Below are positions 10,691-25,500 of a DNA stretch of 64,000 bases, piece by piece. The position numbers were made by a program, and so were the translations under genes. The stretch comes from Laccaria trichodermophora. Lineage: Eukaryota > Basidiomycota > Agaricomycetes > Agaricales > Hydnangiaceae. Below the pieces are notes generated by a model. It did not search any database. It was not told the DNA's origin and was given only the letters and a program-made list of their open reading frames with translations. Positions within the stretch are counted from its first letter, which is position 1. Each line of letters starts with the position of its first letter. The DNA is taken from positions 1,054,001-1,118,000 of the forward strand of contig JACTVC010000014.1 of assembly GCA_018417955.1 (NCBI GenBank). Reading direction: 5' to 3'.

Positions 10691-13600
10691 ATGGCTCTTA
10701 CTGCTCAGATTGCCGAATGCTTGACCTTGACGTTGAACCCAGATACCAACACGAGAATAGCTGCAGAACTCAAGTTGGCAGAGTACTTTGCCTCCCCAGG
10801 TTCGCCTCATCAATGCCCTCAACCGAATACGCGCTAAGAAGCCTCCTTCGCGTCCCCTAGATGCAGGATTATCAATATCGCAGCTTATCCTTGCGCAAAG
10901 TGCTGATATGTCTTTAAGGCAGATAAGTTTTTCGCGTTTTCTAACAGAATCGCGTCTTGATCTGATGATGTTTGGATTATTACTCAGCGAGCATTGCCCT
11001 CCGAAAATATGTAAAAGAGAGATGGTCTCCATTTTTTTCGAGTTTCAAAGGCTCTGCTCCACCGGTTGAAGTAATTGTCTTCCACCTCCCGCAAAAATAT
11101 GTGCTTACATATGACTACCGCTCAGATAAAAGCCCAAATCAGAAACGCAGTTTTCAAAGGGCTTTCAGATAAAGATCGGAAGATTCGTTCCCTCTGCGTC
11201 AGTTGAAGAGATTTAACATCCGTTTCGCGTGACTCTTACGTTGCGGACCATTTCAGGCGCATACCCTCTCCTCAATAGCAAACTGTGACTGGCCAGATGA
11301 ATATCCAGAGCTTCTGGATTCTTTGATCGGCCTTCTCTCATCAGGCTCGCCTGACTCGGTCCATGGCGCTATGCAAGTGCTCACGGAATTCATCAAGTCT
11401 GATCTCACTGAGGATCAGATCCTACCGGTGCTTCGTCAACTTTTACCTGTCCTCCTCAACATCCTAGGCTCGACCGAGGTTAGACCCTCGGCCCCCTTCT
11501 TTACGACGTACTTACGAATATTTTGGCAAGACCCATTCAGCCCCAACCCGATCTCGAACCGTATCGGTCTTCCGTCAATGTGTCACTGCTTTGTTTATGG
11601 TCAAGGATCAGCATCCTCAGGCCGTGAAAGAAGCCATTGCATCAGTCCTCCCAATTTGGCTAGACGCGTTCAAGGTTCTTCTCGATATCGACCCTCTCCA
11701 AGATGTAGCACAGGCAAACAATTGGGATGGTCTGACAGTCCGCATTCAAGTCTTCAAAGTATATCATACCCCTGCCACGCCTTATGGTACTAACGGCATT
11801 GTTAGACCTTGGATGCCATTCACTCCTCTTTTCCCCGCGCCCTCTTTTCATACCTACACGGCTTTCTCGCAGCCTCCTTGAATCACATTCAAAGCCTCTA
11901 CCCAACGTTCGCTCACTACTATCTCTCAGCCGTTGACACTGCTCCTCGCACTTCAGAAGACGAAGCCGTTGAGCTGCCCCAGCTGATTTGTCCCATCTTT
12001 GACTTTGTTGCATCAGTGATGCGAGGTGGGAAGGCGAGAGACTGGCTTGAGGGAGCCAACCTCTCAGGGCTGGTGATAGGGGTTTTCAATCTCGTCCAGA
12101 TGACAGATGACGATGTAAATGTGATTTTCTTGTGGCATCCGAGTTTATGGCTCACTGAAAAACAGGAGGCTACTTGGGCCGAAAATGCCAACGCCTTTGT
12201 TGCGCAGGAGGAAGATGAGACACAATCGTACAGCGTAAGGGTGGCGGGCTTCGATCTGCTGGGTGTGGGTATCTTAGTGCCCTTTTTCTTGACATCACTG
12301 ATAACAGCGGCTATGTTATTCAGTGCCTCATTGATCGAGCCCCCATCCAAATTACAAGAGCTTTCCAAACCGCGACTGAGCAAGTTATTCAAACATCTTT
12401 CCACGTTCGTGAGGCTGGACAACAAAATTGGTAACAACGTTCTAAATCCCCTCCCTTGTCGCTGAACTGGCTTGTAGGTGGCGACCTCTAGAAGCAGCTC
12501 TGGCGGCTGTTGGCTCACAATCAGAATCGGTGCTTGACTGCATTGAAGACGAACATGATTCTGGCCGAGGAAAGCCCATTGATATCGAATACCTTCTTAT
12601 AAACGTCATCCCCTCCATCCTTAATGTCTCCGGTAGGACCAAATCCGCTTTTTTGCTAGTACAATGCTGATTACGCTATCGCTAGAACATCCGTTCCTTC
12701 AGGGGAGAGGTTTTGTCTTTGCAAGCCAATATGCGAAACTTCTTCCGCTGGATTCAGCAGGCCACTATCTAGACGCCGCCATACAAGTCGTGGAATCTAC
12801 TGAAGCTGGAATCCCTGTCAAAATATCTGCGGTTAAAGCCGTCCACAAGTAAGTAACTTCAATGACTTCCTCGCTTGGTTCTTATCAGTATCTTCTAGTT
12901 TCTTCCAAGCAGGAGATGACTCTGTACTGGTTCCATTCGCGCCCCGGATAGCCAAAGATCTGGGACCGTTCATGTTGCTTACCTCGGAGGATACTTTATC
13001 TTTGGTTCTCGAAACATTATCTGTTGTTGTCGAAGTTGACCAAGGTAAATGGTTAACACATGATCTTGCAGACTCTTTAGTTGTCGCCGTCCTGGAAGTT
13101 TGGCACAAGAACAACAAAGGTGCGTCCTCATCTGCCTGGTAAGAGACAAGGTCTTACCCAAGATAAATACTGTGGCAGACCCGATTTTCATCTCCATATT
13201 GACCGACATTTTGGCAACGCTTGCTTCCTCTTCCACTCCTGGGATATATGAAACAGTAGTCAAGCGAGCATTGCCCCTGCTGAGCAACGCGATTGGGGCT
13301 GCCAAGCCTCAGGAGTCTTGGATTGCAGGCTCAGCCATTGAACTTGTCAGCAGTCTCGTAAAGGGATCTCCTGAAAGTGGTCTCGGAGAAGGCTTTTTCC
13401 CTTTACTTGCACCGAGTCTTTTCAAGTGTCTGTCGGAGGCAGAAGATAGGGACATCTTACAGGCATGTGGTAATCCAGCTGTCTTGATCGCACCCTAATG
13501 GAACTATCATAGAACGGTATCGCCTGCTTGACAATCATAATTCGAAAAGATTGCAAGCAACTTCTGTCGTGGAGTGGCAGCGATGGACGAAGTGGACTTG

Positions 13601-14800
13601 ACTATGTCCTCTCGTTGGTTGCGAAGATGTTGGAAAGTCAAGACGAATCTGGTGGACTCCCGATTGGGGATTTAATCATCCATCTCTTTAGGAGAGCGGG
13701 CGAGGCTGTTCTTTCAGTCCTGCCTCAGTTGCTCCAAGCAATGGTTTCTCGCATGACAAACGCACAAACTGCCACGTTTTTGCAGGTATATCGAATTTTG
13801 TCACCCTTTGATAACGATCCCTGACGGCCATTCTGCTTAGAGTCTCGTCATTCCATTCGCCTTCTTGATCAACAACCAACGAGACACCGTATTAGAGCTC
13901 TTAGAGTCGATGAACGTTGGCAATCGCTCTGGTCTCGATATCCTAGTGCAAACGTGGTGCGAAAATGCGGAGACCTTCCAAGGCTTCTGGCCCTCACGTA
14001 TCAGTACTCTGGCCTTGACACAACTGTTTATATGTGGCCGACCGAGCCTCCAAAACCTCGTGGTCAAGGGCGACATCATCATCAAACCGGAGACCAAAAA
14101 TGGTGAGAGACGGATTCGTCAATGTGCGTACCCATATACTTATTCTTGGGCTAGTTATTATGACTCGTTCGAAAACCAAAAAGAGTATGCAGTTATTCTT
14201 GGTTCTACCTTTCCATGTTCTCTGACCTAGCATCTGTTCATCTTCACTGACTTACAATCACAGCACCGCACGAGTTCACCTCTGTGCCCTTCCCCGTCAA
14301 AGCGCTCAAGATCATTATCCATGATCTACAGTCAGGCGGAGACGCAGCAACGATCTCCGCACAAGGTAATACCGTCGAGGACGTTGATTCGGATGACGGG
14401 GTAAGCATAGTCCCATTCATGAGGTGCTTCACACAACTTATTTCGGGAAATGCTAGGACGAAGATTGGACGGAGGAAGAAAAGTTGCACCAAGGTTTCAA
14501 AGAGGACGAGTTTGCTTTCCTTTCTGAAATGCTTGGACCGAAGGGCATGGCTTTTGACAATGATGAACTTCTGGATGATCATGATGATGAAGATCTCAAG
14601 AATGATCCTGTTTCGCAGATGGACATGCAGGTTAGTCATCGCCTTTTTCAATTACTTCTTACCTGAAACTATATTTGAAGGCCCATCTCGTTTCCTTCCT
14701 ACGAAATTATGCAACCCACAATACAACCAATTTCTATGCTCTTGTTGATCAGCTGACTACGCAGGAGATGCTTGTTGTTCGTCAGGCTGTTAGCGGGTAG
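10691..14800 (+). CDS. Importin-9 / Kap114-type karyopherin beta
   Basis: Nuclear import receptor that carries histones, TBP and ribosomal proteins into the nucleus under Ran-GTP control. The start MALTAQIAECLTLTLNPD followed by ELKLAEYF is a typical importin-beta N-terminal HEAT repeat. After two introns come ITSIALRKYVKERWSPFF and KDRKIRSLCAHTLSSIA, then DWPDEYPELLDSLIGLL, the family signature. Numerous short introns divide a HEAT-repeat superhelix. The acidic C-terminus has GDEDWTEEE and DEFAFLSEMLGPKG, as in importin-9 proteins, and ends LVVRQAVSG at 14798-14800. Length after splicing is about 1,000 residues, normal for the family. Several internal exon borders are approximate. NOG2 starts only 152 bases downstream on the same strand. 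Confidence 0.85.
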
Positions 14801-14952
14801 TGACGGGGTACTGTAACTTGAAAGCAATATCGTTCTGGATAGTAGAATATATGTAACAGGGATTCAAATTGGAATATCTTCATTTGCTTCGAATCCGTGG
14901 GAATTTCGATCACAGATTTTGGCACTTGATCGGTTTTCGAAAGTGTGCAATT

Positions 14953-17361
14953 ATGGCGCCCACCAAAAAAACGACCTCTCCTTCAAAAACAAGGTCATCC
15001 ACGTCGACCGGGAAAGTATCTCTTGCCCGGGTCAAGGGAGAAAACTTCTACCGTGATGCGAAAAAGGTTGCCCGACTAAAGCTGTTGAATGGGGGCAAGC
15101 CCATCCGTGACAAGGATGGAAAGATCATTCAAGCTGCTGCCTACCAGAAGGGAGAGGATGAGACGAAGCCGGGTAGAGTTGCACCTGATCGCAGGTGGTT
15201 TGGTACGTTATCGTTCCCTATTTTGATTTTAAGAAGATGAGGTTAAAGGAGATTCGACTTTTTTTTTTCAAGGTAACACAAGAGTAATATCACAGACTGC
15301 GTTGGATCATTTCAGGACGAGCCTTGGGAACAAAAAGGACGATCCTTACTCGGTACTTCTACGACGGAATAAACTGCCTATGGCGTTATTGGATGATGCT
15401 GCCAATCCCAATGCAAGTCGCAAGGTATGTGAGCCCTGTCATTTAGGTACTGCTGATTTTCAAGCTCTCTATAGCGTCCTCACATTGTTGAGACGGAACC
15501 TTTTTCAGAAACGTTTGGTCCTAAAGCTCAGCGTAAAAAACCCAGAATATACGCTGGGACATTCGAAGAGCTGAGTCAGATCGGCGCCGCTGCTGCTGAT
15601 GAGGCGGCCAATGCAGCCTCACACTCTGGATTAGGCGTTATTGGTGGGCCAACAGCTTTTAACGGTTTGGTTGATAACTAACACAGTGTGGTTTCATAGA
15701 GCCACTAGCTTCAGCTATAGTAGAAGCCCCTACTCATGCGGACTACATGGAGCCCATCTACGCGAAAGGAACATCACGTCGGATTTACGGAGAGCTTTAT
15801 AAAGTTATTGATTCCTCGGATGTGATATTGCATATCCTCGATGCGCGCGACCCCCTCGGGACGATGTGCGAATCTGTGCTGGAGTATGTCAAGAAGGAGA
15901 AATCGCATAAACAAATAGTTTTGGTCATCAACAAGTGCGATTTAGTGCCAAACTGGGTGACGGTTAGTTGCCTATCTTTCTGATTCGGGAGAGGAATTAC
16001 GACCGTCATGATTTAGGCAAGATATATCCAACATCTCACACCACGATACCCAACAATTGCATTTCACGCTTCCCCAAACCACTCATTCGGAAAGGGTTCT
16101 CTTATTCAACTGTTGAGACAGTTCGCCCAGCTTCATTCCGACAAGAAGCAGATATCTGTTGGCTTTATTGGCTACCCAAATGTTGGGAAGAGCAGTGTAA
16201 TTAACACACTTAAAAGCGGAAAGGTGTGCCGCGTCGCACCTGTGCCAGGCGAGACCAAAGTAAGATTTTACAATTTTAAATAAAATAAACAATTCTAATC
16301 GCGACAAATGCCAGGTCTGGCAGTACATCACTTTAACTCGGAGAATATACCTCATCGATTGCCCAGGAATCGTCCCAACCTCCGCCAACGACTCCCAAAC
16401 TTCAACTGTCTTGAAAGGTGTTGTCCGTGTTGAAGCCCTCCCGACACCTTCAGATCATGTTCCAGCTCTTATGGATCGGGTCAAACCGATCTATCTCTCG
16501 AGGACATATGGAGTTCCTTTACCCAATAAGGACAATCCTGCTGAGGCTTGGAAACCGGAAGTCTTCTTGGACAAGCTTGCGAGGATGAAGGGGAGACTTT
16601 TGAAGCACGGAGAGCCGGATCTGGACGCAGTCGCGAAGATCGTACTGAGCGACTGGGTTCGTGGTCGGATTCCGTATTTCGTGCCTCCACCTGAGAGGAG
16701 CGAAGAGCTTAACGAAGCTGAGGCAAAGAAAAAGAGATTGAGCAAGGCGAAGGATGTGAAGGGGAAAAACAAGGCTGCGGAAGGCGAAGTGCCTGGAGTG
16801 AAGCAGAATCTTAAGTCACTGATGCAAAAGAACACATTTGTGGCAGAGGATGTGCAGCCGATGGATGAGGACTTTGAAGACGTCGCAGAAGACGATGACG
16901 AGGAGGAAGAAAACGAAGATGTTGCCAGCAATTCGGACGAGGCTGAGGATTCTGAAGAGGAATTGAAGTGGGATGATGTTTTCGAAGGGATCAAGGACGA
17001 CGTTCCAGCATCAGGCGAAACATCCCAAGAAGAAAATGAGGAGGAAATTGTTGATATGAGCGAAGGTCCGTTTTTCGTAACACCGCTTGCTTTAAGTATT
17101 CATAGTTTTCTAGGTGATGCCTCGGATGAGGATGAAGGAGGCCAGCGTCAGAAAGAGCCACGTATGAAAACGAACAAGGTATTCCGAAGTTCGCGACTCT
17201 GAGGCTATATTGCTCATTTCATTCCTACGCAGCGTAAAGTGTCGAACTTCTATTCAAAGGCGAACGTCAAAAATAAAAACCGGAAACAAGCGGCCATTCT
17301 CAAGTCACTGCTTGTCGGAAAGAGGGCCGAGGGTCGCAAAAACAGAAAAGGCGCCTCATGA
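14953..17361 (+). CDS. NOG2: NOG2/GNL2 nucleolar GTPase
   Basis: GTPase that binds the pre-60S ribosomal particle and licenses its nuclear export. It is a circularly permuted GTPase: G4 (INKCDLVP, about 15930) precedes G1 ([12 protein letters not shown], about 16167-16202) and G3 (DCPGI, about 16358). The N-terminus [20 protein letters not shown] and [25 protein letters not shown] are family signatures. The C-terminal third is acidic then basic (KNRKGAS at the end), usual for nucleolar assembly factors. At least six short introns, including one splitting the G4-G1 interval. The ATG at 14953 is chosen because MAPTKKT begins the conserved basic N-terminus; an upstream in-frame ATG at 14869 is probably leader. 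Confidence 0.92.
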
Positions 17362-17752
17362 TTTGATTCACCGAGGGTTATAACTAGGTTCGTTGGGGAG
17401 CCCCATTATCTATCACCGCTTTTTAACCGACAAGTTCCAGGGTATCGCGTATATCGGGGATTTGAATTTGTAGGAATCCGATAGACTGAGATTGATTACA
17501 ATGAAATGCTTGGACACCCAAAACTTGGACATTTGACATGTCTTTGTGCGTTAAATTTGCTCAACGAACGTTCAACGGATCCGAAGATAAAGCCGTTTGG
17601 AGGGAACAGTGAACTCAACGCCGACGGCTATAATCGGGAGGACTAGAACTGACGAGATACTGACGTCGATCACCCGTGAGAAAACTAGATTGATACTAAA
17701 GATCGATTGAGACAACTTTAAGCCCAGAAATACATCTCTCCGTCTACTAATC
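17362..17752. promoter_or_regulatory. Upstream region of enolase
   Basis: Between the NOG2 stop and the enolase ATG. The last 25 bases before the ATG are pyrimidine-rich (TACATCTCTCCGTCTACTAATC), a feature often seen just before the start of highly expressed fungal glycolytic genes. No TATA box is obvious. Confidence 0.4.
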
Positions 17753-19417
<1,665 letters not shown>

Positions 19418-19884
19418 ATTGGGCAACCACAAAACAAGATGGACGTTTTCGACTCAAAATGCTGTATTTCGATGATCCCACTAACATTGTTGCCGTATGA
19501 CGGAGAGATGAATTATTAAATAATGTTGTAACCAGTTCCCAAGGTTGTGCTGCTGCTGGTCGCGCCATGGCTGAATTATATAGAGACCTATCGTGCATGA
19601 ATAAAGATATGCTACAGACTGATGAATTGATGTGTGCGACAGAAAGGATAGTGGTTCTATAAATAATATGCGACAGAATGCGAAGAAAACGATAATAGAT
19701 GACGGTGACGGTATAAGTATCCAAGCAGAGAGACCGAGGAAAACGAGAGTGAGCAGGTGGCGCGAAAATCCGAGTTTTGAGCGGATATCCAAAACATAGA
19801 CAAGGAAGGAAGACCAACAAGGGGGACCGACAGAGGAGATGAATAGAAAACATACGTAAAATGAATGAATAATGTTAATCATGC
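19418..19884. other. Convergent 3' region, enolase / TBC protein
   Basis: Holds the 3' untranslated parts of the two convergent genes. An AATAAA at 19600-19605, about 185 bases after the enolase stop, could be a polyadenylation signal on the plus strand. No gene of its own was found. Confidence 0.4.
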
Positions 19885-22220
19885 TCACAGGAGAGCCGTA
19901 GCATCTTTTCCTGTGGCGACGAGTTCTTTCCAGTCTCGTTTCCATCTCAGGACGCTAGCTCTGAGTTTTTTATCGCCCAGAGTCTTCTCTATCCAGGCAA
20001 GGAGGGCATTTTCGTCTTCTGGGACGAAAAACGAGGAGAGAAGGGATAGCACTGTTTCAAAGTTGGCGGCGTTGGATGTTATGTGGTCTATGTGCATCAT
20101 TAGCATAAAAGGCGGGGAGGGAGGTGAACAAAGGAATACTGACCCCGGTAAACCCACACAATAGCAACCGCCACCGCAACAAACACGTCGTACCCTTCCA
20201 ACAAAAACGCGTCCCATATCCTCAACTGCGTTTGAAACGGTACAGAATTGGCAAACAACGTGATGTACCACTTTGTCGCGTACGATGTGGTCGAGATCAT
20301 GTGTTTCCGAAACGCAGCGTACACGTCTGGCATCATTTGTTCCGTTATGCGCTCTTGTACGTAGATGGCTTCGAGAAGCCCGGGAAAGCCGGGGTTGAAG
20401 ACGGTGTGCATGTTGTAGGCGTCGTGCAGGCGGACGAGGGAGGCGTACACTCGTTCGGGCTCAAAGTAGCAGAGAAGGGTAGCGGCGATTGGGCCCATGC
20501 CTTGGACGTACCCGCATGTCTCGCATTTGAGCGAGAAGCAGTGGAGGACGTGGAATAAGGAACGTTGTCTGTAGGATGATTAGATCCCCCCCTTCAACCA
20601 CGCAGCGTTGAAGGACATACCCAGCACCATATCTCGTCTTGAACATGATATGTCCGCTAATTGTCCGAGGCACGTCCAAATCGATTTGTATATCGTAGCT
20701 TGATGGTTTCTCCAGCGCGTCGTTGTATTCGTCGACCAGCTTCTCCAAGCCCTGTGGCGTCATTCCTGAATAGCCAGTCATCATAAGATCCCAAGCAGCC
20801 CCGCGCCATCTGTCTGGAACGCCTTTGTACGTGCGTTCGCGGAGCTTGGACGCTTTCGACGGCTTTATACGCCAAGTTTCGACGTTGCCACCTGGGTTGC
20901 GCTTGAGCGGCATAAGCATGCGAGTCCACTTTGCTATTCGGGAAGCTTCTTTGATTGGCCGTGGGACAGGTGGGAGGGTAGACAGTGATGTAGCGCTAGG
21001 TGATGCTGATGGGGGACCTGCTGAGGTCGGCGCCAGTCGTTTCAGAAGAGGGCCAGAATTGAGTAAGATTAATCGGTCGTGAGATGGGATCGTAAAGAAA
21101 CCATAACTATCGTCGCATCCTTCAGGTATAACGCAATGCTTAAAAGATGAGAAACTCACCGATCCACATTCGCCAAGAACTGAATTTCCTTCGGATGGAG
21201 GTCTCTCATCTTCTCTTTCCCATTTCCCAGGGCCTCTTCTGCGTCCAACTGACTTTGCCGACTGGTACCTATTCTAGCTCGAGTCCGTTCAATCCCCTCC
21301 TCATATCCATCGCCCTTGACGCCCGAGACCTCCAGTTGCGCATAGGTGTTTCTCACATGAAACGAGTCGTTGTCTTCCCCTTCTGAAGGCACTAAAGACA
21401 CTTTGCTAGACGGAGAGGAAGAAGGTGGCGGATGTTTCCCAGCAACTTTTGATGGTGCTTTGGGGCTCAGGTGGTTTGGTGAAAGCTGCCGAGGCGGGGT
21501 TATGTCCCCTGGAGAAGGCGTTGTGCGTGATGACGGGGGAAGGGGTGGGAGATCGCGGGTGGAGAGGGATGATCTCCGATTTCGGGAGACGTGAGAGCTG
21601 CGCGACGATCGCCTCGAGATAAGGGAAGCACTCTGCTCAGAATCCCTTGGACGCGAAGGGCCAGGTGTGTTTGCGTCTGAAAAAGTTGAGAGGTGGTTCG
21701 TTGGGGTGCCGCGGTCAGCTAGTTGTCGTATTGAAGGTGTTCGCATGGATGTGGGTGTTGCATAGTTGGAGGTTGGCCGCGAGGATGAAGTCGTTTGAGA
21801 GTCACGAGGACTGTCGTTACCGTTGACAACGTTGTGAAAGGCCGGTGTTGACATTGACGGAGGTGAGTAACAGTCTTCGCCTGCGTCGAAATACGCCAAA
21901 TCAGAGGATGCACGGCCGCTATAACCCAAGTAAGAATCATGGCGGTCGTCAATAAGCGCTGGGGGACTCTTTGTCCGGGAACTGGGACCACTGGGTGACG
22001 CCCAACTCGTTCTCGCAGCTTGGTCGTCGCCGTACATGGAATATATGGAAAATATGGCAGTTTCGGATGAGGCTCTGTTAGTAGGTTCTTTCCTTGAGAA
22101 CCTAGGTTGTCCGGGTGTGGGAAGTGGTATTGACGGTGCTGAGACCGGTGTCAGCGGAGGCGATGGTCTGTCAAATTTCATTGGCGTCGGAGGCACCAAA
22201 ACCAGGGTGGGTGCGTCCAT
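19885..22220 (-). CDS. TBC-domain Rab GTPase-activating protein
   Basis: Accelerates GTP hydrolysis by a Rab and so ends a membrane-traffic signal. The first ~350 residues (22220-21156) are Ser/Pro-rich and probably disordered (LPPLPPSSRTTPSPGD). The TBC domain follows: YKGVPDRWRGAAWDLM, then IQIDLDVPRT holding the catalytic arginine finger (IxxDxxRT), CGYVQGMGPIAA holding the glutamine finger (YVQG), and YATKWYITLFANSVPF plus LRIWDAFLLEGYDVFVAVAVAI toward the end. It finishes KELVATGKDATALL. Short introns lie near 21110-21160, 20570-20630 and 20090-20150. Which Rab it serves cannot be told from sequence. Confidence 0.88.
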
Positions 22221-22553
22221 AGCTGATAGAGAAAGAGAACAAGAAAAGAATGGCCACGAGGGGAAGAAGAGAACAAGTAGAAAAGGATGTAAAAGGTTAT
22301 GAAACTTGACAGCGCTAGTAGTATGTAGTAGAGTGGACCCTGATCACACGTTATATCATCCACATCCTAAAAAGAATCAACTCTAGACTCTTGGCATTGA
22401 GATTGTGAGTTTAACGGGGACGGAGAAGACACAGAGCGCAGCAGGGCTACATTGCCCGCGTTTGATCTTTAGCGGTGCATTGTCCGCGATGCCCACGAAA
22501 TATACATAATTAGGGTATCTACAGATGATAGTGGTCTAAAAATTTACTTGGGT
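22221..22553. other. Intergenic, 5' of TBC gene / 3' of methyltransferase
   Basis: Both flanking genes run leftward, so this short gap is the promoter of the TBC gene and the 3' flank of the methyltransferase. I see no distinct element. Confidence 0.4.
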
Positions 22554-25500
22554 TCAACTGATATCCATAGCATCATCGTCGCTACTTGAAGGGACATCGT
22601 CAATCACGATGGCGTCCTCCTGACCTCGCTTCCATTTCTGAAAAAGTGCTGCACGGAGTTCGCGTCCAAGGGCGTTGCCTAGTGGAAGAGGTACGGCGTT
22701 GCCAATTTGCCTTTGTATCTGCAGAGAAAAGACTATAAGCTTCAGTCACACCAGACAGAAAAAAGAGATGCATACCGTAATGACCTTGTCCTTTAATGAC
22801 ACAAATTCAAAAGAGTCCGGGAAGCCCTGGGACCTTGCGAACTCACGGATCGTCAGCATCCGATGAGACTGGGAACTGATTAGTTTAGATGACGTGTGGA
22901 CGAAGGAAAGACGCACATCAGGGTGAAGGCACCTCGATTGTTTGGCTGTAGGTCCTGCGTTGGTGACCGTGGTAGGAAAGACAGCGTTCATATCTAGACG
23001 CCCATATGCACCTGTGCAAGCATGTCAGTCGTGAGACTCTCGAGCGAGATAGAGACGAGATATGTACCAGACTTGAAGCCTTTTCGCACCATTGCCGAAG
23101 ACGGGTTGGCAGTGTTCCACTCCAATAGGTCAGCACGCAGAGCTTTCTTCAAGCGTTAGCAACAACCATGGTCGAAGCAAAAAGCAATGTACTTTTGTAA
23201 TCTGCATTAGGCTCCAATCGAATATTTATACACCTTACGGACTGATTAGTGTCCAGTTCAACAACACAGATAAAAACGAGATTCACCGCTTCACCGTATC
23301 AGCCTTGAGAATCCTGGTAAAATGTTGCAAGTTCCTGACAGGTTTCATTCGAGCCTGACGCTGGTACACCGTTTTCGGTGGATGATGATATGGTGGCCGG
23401 CCCACGTAGCCACATTGTTTAACCCCTCGACGAGCAAGTGCTTCCGAATCGCATGGAAACCCTGGGACACCTTCTCTGCCCCTGCGACTACGCTGTTCAT
23501 CTCGATGAGTCCTAGTTCAAATTCTGTTAGCCTGAAGTCAAGTCAGGGAGCACAACGTTGCACACCAATCAAATCGCGGAAGGTCGTCGATAGCATCTCC
23601 AATTGTAACACATGGATGGAGTGCCGTGCCGTTGGCAGAGCGTATGGGTTGTATCCGCTTCTTGTTAGGATAGACGATCGAGAGTGATGTCGACGGAGTC
23701 GTTTTGTATGTCACGTCACTGTTGGTGTTTTTGAAAAATTCCTTGGGGAAATCGTGGGTGGGCTGAGGGAGAGCTGGGAGAGGAGTACCATCAAGCGCGG
23801 CAATCAGGAAGAACCTCTCCCGGCGTTGAGGGGTTCCGTAATGAGCGGCTTGGAGTAGCCCTTCGCGTACTTGGTATCTACACGCCAGGTAAGACCTCGG
23901 TCAGAAACTCAAAACAAGACCACTTACCCCATGTCAAGAAGACCCCGTTTGAGTAACTTCAGCCCACCCATTTCTATTCCCTCCACGTCTGAGTTCTCCG
24001 CATGAAAAACACGAAACTGGAGAAATCCAGCAACATTTTCGAAATAACACAACATAGGTCGATAGAAATCGATCCAGGAGAGTGCGTTTAGGATCAAGTT
24101 GCTCTTGATGTCTCTCACGTCTTGGAACCTGTTCAACGAGGAATGGGTTTGACTGTGTGTACGTCAGTAACAAAAACCGACGTTTGAAATTGTATCAACT
24201 AATTACCATGGGAAACCAATAGTAAATACTTTGATGTCGCCGGGTTTTGGAGGTGCAGGTACTGGCGTCTTTCCATCAAATAGCTGCACAGGTGGATCAG
24301 GTTTATGACCTTCACAAGACTTGATCGCATAACGGAGCATGGTATTCGCGCATTGATTATAAACGATGGTACCGGGCGAGTTTCGTCTGTCGATAATTCA
24401 TAAGAAACACGTTGAATGAACAAAGAAGACAACGACATACTCAAGGGTTTTCGCAGCACTTGGCCCAATTTCAACGGCGTGTGTGACACGAAGGCACTCG
24501 CTGCCCTCTGCAAGACCTTTACTAAAGGCACCAACCCCTCCGAAAAGATCCAAAGTCGGAAGGGGATCACGTTCGGAATACGCAGAAAACTGGCTCGCCA
24601 GCTTCTTCTCTCGCAGTCTGTCCCTCCAACAAGTCTGGCAGACAAGAAAATCCTCGTTCTTCGGCATACTTTGCCTCTGACTCCACGTTTCGGGGTTGAG
24701 CGAATCGAACTGGTAGCGCAGGTAGAAATGATCGGGCGAGAGGGCCAACCACTCCTCGAGCTCGGCTGCGTCTCTCAACGACGACATTGGAGGGGCGAGA
24801 ACGACTTGAATGAGATCGGCGGCGTTGAATGTGGTTAACTCTTTCGTAAGAAAGAGATGTCGCTACCACAACTTAGCGTGCACAAAACGAAAGGGAATAT
24901 CGACGTACCTCGTCAACAACTACATCTTGTGGCAGGATGTGTTTGAGAGAACTAATCCGACCGATCCTTCGAACTTGAACCATAGTCGGGGTCTTCGAGT
25001 CTGTTTCGCGTCGAGGAAACTCCAATCTTGTGACACACCCAATATGCGCCGGCCCGCTTTCCGCCCGAAATAGAACCACGTCGTCTATGTGGTATGTTTT
25101 ACCGTTATATGTAACACCGTTTTGACACCTCCCATCGGTATTAACCCTTTCCATCTTCTCCGTTCGTGTTCGTTCCGCCATAACTTGGCAAGAAGCACAG
25201 TTGTCTCTTGGCGGGAGACTTCTCAGGTTGGCCAAGAGGTCACTATCAATGGATGTAAATGCGCCTGAACCTTCATCAAACATAAATCTAGCAATGATCA
25301 ATATAGGTGGATAAATGTGGACACAAAAATTCACGTACCGGCAAAAGAACTCGTCCCTCTTCACGGCGTTACTAAAAGGGCCATCATGAACTTTGACCTT
25401 GGCGACAATTGTTTCAAGCTCTTTTTCTTCACACTGATTTGCCAAAAAGATTTCTTGAGGATGTGCAAGCTCCTCCAGCATGATCTGTGAACCATGATTG

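Noticed and set aside
16491..16994. Minus-strand Ser/Phe-rich 167-codon frame
   Set aside because: Antisense of the acidic C-terminal part of NOG2; the composition is simply the complement of Glu/Asp codons.
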